DNA of 64,000 nt. Source: Cryptobacterium curtum DSM 15641 (GTDB taxonomy: Bacteria; Actinomycetota; Coriobacteriia; Coriobacteriales; Eggerthellaceae). Positions 61,620 through 64,000 of this stretch are shown piece after piece. The DNA lies in contig NC_013170.1 of assembly GCF_000023845.1 (NCBI RefSeq), positions 62,001 to 126,000 of the forward strand, given 5' to 3'. Below the pieces are notes generated by a model that was not told the origin of the DNA, ran no database searches, and worked only from the letters and a program-made list of their open reading frames with translations. The translations under genes were made by a program, and so were the position numbers. Position 1 is the stretch's first letter. Every line of letters begins with the position of its first letter.

Positions 61620-63350
61620 ATGGATACAAGACCTTTAGAGAAACGGCCGGGTGCGACGCACGCTGAAGCGGTGCGCAATCGCTTCCCTGGCGTGGTGCGA
61701 GACGTGAGCTGGCAGGATGAAGATCAAATGACGATCACTGTCGCCATTGATTCGCTGCCTGACGTTGTCGAATACCTTTACTTTGGTCGTGGTGGATTTC
61801 TGCCGATGATGGTAGGTAACGACGAACGTCCACTGACGGGCAATTACGCGCTGTACTATATTTTATCTATGGAAGAAGAAGATCCATGCTGGTGCACGGT
61901 GCGTGTTGAGGTGCCAGCCGATACATGCGAGTTCCCTTCAGTAACACCGCGTGTTCCTGCTTGCGTATGGAGCGAACGCGAAGTACGCGATATGTACGGC
62001 CTCACTCCTGTTGGTTTACCTGATGAACGTCGCCTGGTTCTTCCTGATGACTGGCCAGACGACCTTTATCCGCTGCGTAAGGACTCGATGGATTACCGTC
62101 ATCGTCCTATGCCAGCAAGCGATGTAGAAAATTATGAATTCCTGGCTGATACGGGCGAGCATGAAACGACAATCATGCCTATGGGTCCGTTGCATATTAC
62201 CTCTGACGAACCCGGACATTTTCGCCTGTTCGTCGAAGGTGAAAACATTATTGATGCAGATTATCGCTTGTTCTATGTTCATCGCGGCATGGAAAAAGTT
62301 GCTGAATCGCGTATGAATTATGATGCGGTTACCTTCCTGGCCGACCGTGTTTGTGGCATTTGCGGTAACGCTCATTCGGTTGCGTACGCCGAGGCAGTCG
62401 AGCATGCTCAAGGTATTGAAGTACCCGAGCGTGCCCAGTATATTCGTGCTATCTCGTTGGAAGTTGAGCGCATGCACTCTCATCTGCTCAACTTAGGCTT
62501 GGTATGTCACTACTGCGGTTTTGATACGGGTTTCCAGCATTTCTTCCGCGTACGCGAAGATTCGATGCGTCTTGCTGAATTGCTGACCGGTCATCGCAAG
62601 ACCTATGGCATCAATCTTATCGGCGGTGTGCGCCGCGATATCCTTTCCGAGCAGAAGCTGGCGACATTCAAAGCGGTTGATAAACTGCGTAAAGACGTTA
62701 AAGGCTTGGTTGACGAGCTAATGAGCACGCCAAACTTTATTGATCGTACAAAAGGTGTTGGGCGACTTGACCCGCAGATCGCTCGTGCATTTAGCCCAGT
62801 TGGTCCCTGCATGCGTGGTTCAGGCTTTACACGCGACGTGCGGTTTGATCATCCATTCGATGGCTATAAGTTCCTGCCGGACACCTTCAAAGCACGTTCA
62901 CATGATGGTTGCGATGTTATGAGCCGCTCTATGGTTCGTATCGAAGAGTTCCTTGATAGCTGCGATATGGTTGAATATCTGCTCGATAATGCACCAGAAG
63001 GTCCAATTCTGACGCAGGATTGGACGTACACGCCGCATAAATATGCGTTGGGTTATACTGAGGCGCCGCGCGGCGAGGATACACACTGGGCTATGGTTGG
63101 CGATAACCAAAAGTGCTATCGCTGGCGTGCCAAGGCAGCTACGTATAGTAACTGGCCTATTCTGCGCTATATGTTCCGTGGCAATACCATTTCTGATGCA
63201 GCGCTTATCGTCGGCAGTATGGACCCGTGCTACTCTTGTACTGACCGGGTAACGGTGGTAGACGTTGAGAAGAACACCAGTAAGACACTCACAAAAGATC
63301 AGCTGGAATCATACTGCGTCCGCCGTACGCATTCTCCGCTGAAGGATTAG
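61620..63350 (+). CDS. hyfG: [NiFe]-hydrogenase large subunit HyfG (NuoC-NuoD fusion)
   Basis: The 576-residue protein has an N-terminal 30-kDa NuoC-like domain (to about residue 165; CVWSEREVRDMYGL) fused to the hydrogenase catalytic domain. The four nickel-iron ligands are Cys245 and Cys248 in RVCGICGNAH and Cys537 and Cys540 in DPCYSCTDR. A 33-residue tail follows TDR, as in HycE, where an HycI-type protease cuts it off after nickel insertion. This is a group 4 hydrogenase that makes H2. HypE and NikR genes in the same window fit its maturation. Confidence 0.95.
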   Translation: MDTRPLEKRPGATHAEAVRNRFPGVVRDVSWQDEDQMTITVAIDSLPDVVEYLYFGRGGFLPMMVGNDERPLTGNYALYYILSMEEEDPCWCTVRVEVPADTCEFPSVTPRVPACVWSEREVRDMYGLTPVGLPDERRLVLPDDWPDDLYPLRKDSMDYRHRPMPASDVENYEFLADTGEHETTIMPMGPLHITSDEPGHFRLFVEGENIIDADYRLFYVHRGMEKVAESRMNYDAVTFLADRVCGICGNAHSVAYAEAVEHAQGIEVPERAQYIRAISLEVERMHSHLLNLGLVCHYCGFDTGFQHFFRVREDSMRLAELLTGHRKTYGINLIGGVRRDILSEQKLATFKAVDKLRKDVKGLVDELMSTPNFIDRTKGVGRLDPQIARAFSPVGPCMRGSGFTRDVRFDHPFDGYKFLPDTFKARSHDGCDVMSRSMVRIEEFLDSCDMVEYLLDNAPEGPILTQDWTYTPHKYALGYTEAPRGEDTHWAMVGDNQKCYRWRAKAATYSNWPILRYMFRGNTISDAALIVGSMDPCYSCTDRVTVVDVEKNTSKTLTKDQLESYCVRRTHSPLKD

Positions 63351-63359
63351 GTGAAGGCT

Positions 63360-63896
63360 ATGCTGAAGACTTTACGCAACATCCTGAAAACGGGCGACGC
63401 AACGATTAAGTATCCGTTCGCGCCCTATGACACCGTGCCTTATATGCGCGGCAAGCCCGAGCACGACCTTGAAAAGTGCATTGCCTGTGCAGCCTGTGCG
63501 GTTGCCTGTCCGCCGAATGCTATTCAGATGCCAACCGACTTGTCGGCAGGCACGATTACGTGGTCAATTGATTACGGTCGCTGCATCTTTTGTGGTCGCT
63601 GCGAAGAAGTATGTCCGGTAGTGGCAATTAAGCTGACTAACGAATTTGAACTTGCTGTGGCGAGCAAATCCGACCTGATTGAAGATTGCACATATACATT
63701 GCAGAAGTGCTCGAAGTGTGGGCAGTATTTCGCGCCGCGCAAAGAAGTCGATTATGCAGTGCGCATCATGCAGGCGGACAAAGACAATCCTGAAGCGCAA
63801 GAAGCTGCGCGCTTGGCAGGCATCTGTCCTACCTGTAAGCGCATTGCTGATGCGACAGCAGCTCAAGCGGCTGTGCGCGCGCAAGGAGGTAACTAA
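63360..63896 (+). CDS. hyfH: Hydrogenase-4 ferredoxin subunit HyfH (NuoI-like)
   Basis: The ATG at 63360 is preferred to the GTG at 63351 because AGGTGA lies just before it. The 178-residue protein has two [4Fe-4S] motifs, CIACAACAVACPPNAI and CIFCGRCEEVCPVVAI, and further C-terminal cysteines (CSKCGQYF, CPTCKR). It carries electrons from the polyferredoxins to the hydrogenase small subunit. Its stop overlaps the next ATG (TAATG). Confidence 0.92.
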   Translation: MLKTLRNILKTGDATIKYPFAPYDTVPYMRGKPEHDLEKCIACAACAVACPPNAIQMPTDLSAGTITWSIDYGRCIFCGRCEEVCPVVAIKLTNEFELAVASKSDLIEDCTYTLQKCSKCGQYFAPRKEVDYAVRIMQADKDNPEAQEAARLAGICPTCKRIADATAAQAAVRAQGGN

Positions 63897-64000
63897 TGAC
63901 TTCAAATACTATTACCGAGACGAGGTCAACCCAAAGCTCCATTATGCAAGGGTACGAGACCCGCTCAACAGCAACAGCTCAGAAGCTTCAGTATCAGTTG
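63896..64000 (+). CDS. Start of next hydrogenase gene, probably hyfI, truncated
   Basis: A frame opens at the ATG at 63896 behind GGAGGT and runs 35 codons to the window end. The visible residues (MTSNTITETRSTQSS...) are a polar N-terminus without a diagnostic motif. By gene order the product should be the small subunit HyfI/HycG (NuoB-like); this rests on context only. Confidence 0.55.
   Translation, partial: MTSNTITETRSTQSSIMQGYETRSTATAQKLQYQL

Noticed and set aside
1-64000. CRISPR arrays, tRNA, rRNA, insertion sequences or prophage
   Set aside because: Searched by eye for regular repeat-spacer structure, T-loop GTTCGA motifs, transposase and phage motifs; none was convincing. Only a tool-based scan (tRNAscan, Infernal, ISfinder) could exclude them.

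Overview
The window reads as the chromosome of an anaerobic actinobacterium of the class Coriobacteriia, most likely family Eggerthellaceae. The signs are a membrane-bound LuxR-type regulator next to a Tat-exported molybdopterin oxidoreductase operon, an actinobacterial dnaK-grpE-dnaJ-hspR operon, sortase-assembled pili, TAT-tagged secreted enzymes, a G+C content that looks close to one half, and a full Hyf-type formate hydrogenlyase cluster. The species cannot be fixed from the sequence alone. No tRNA, rRNA, CRISPR array, phage or insertion sequence was recognised.

Left part (1-17.6 kb): redox and metal physiology. A truncated DUF438/hemerythrin-type gene is followed by a divergent pair: a membrane LuxR regulator (minus) and a DmsABC-like operon with a TorD chaperone and a second DmsC-like anchor (plus). 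Next comes a minus-strand selenium-associated set (YedE transporter, TusA-like protein, DUF3343 protein). A TetR regulator lies divergent to a radical SAM enzyme with a perfect 18-bp palindrome at its start, followed by a Tat-exported metallophosphoesterase. Then come a small unknown protein, NikR, HypE and a 2[4Fe-4S] ferredoxin. Selenium and nickel handling fit the selenoprotein formate dehydrogenase and the [NiFe] hydrogenase at the right end.

Middle part (17.6-39.1 kb): housekeeping. It holds the heat-shock operon and clpB, a dCMP deaminase, a 45-residue membrane peptide directly before a TrkH potassium transporter, an exported OB-like protein, RsgA, an amidohydrolase, a flavodoxin-fold oxidoreductase, the AddA/AddB-type recombination nuclease, a gene-free stretch with a striking series of hairpins whose loops are CU-rich (possible sRNA), and a YigZ/IMPACT protein.

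Accessory surface region (39.1-46.1 kb): a pilus island with two major pilin genes that share an almost identical 954-bp core (two visible differences), a large tip adhesin-like protein with an LPLTA sorting motif, an intact class C sortase and a frameshifted remnant of a second sortase. A nine-G tract lies upstream of the first pilin. The layout suggests an old pilin-sortase duplication, later decay of one sortase and recent gene conversion between the pilins.

Right part (46.1-64 kb): an iron-type alcohol dehydrogenase, an LrgAB pair with an unusual Ser/Thr-rich extension on LrgA, a MarR regulator and a DinJ/RelB-type antitoxin paired with a PIN-domain toxin. Then comes a 12.6-kb plus-strand cluster encoding a ferredoxin, formate dehydrogenase H read through an in-frame UGA as selenocysteine (residue 141), and hydrogenase-4 subunits HyfA to HyfH, with the next gene (probably hyfI) cut by the window end. 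Together these would oxidise formate and reduce protons to hydrogen, probably coupled to ion translocation by three antiporter-like subunits.

A trait that cuts across regions is short-repeat expansion in linkers and tails of otherwise conserved proteins (LuxR linker, second DmsC, RsgA tail, AddA, LrgA).
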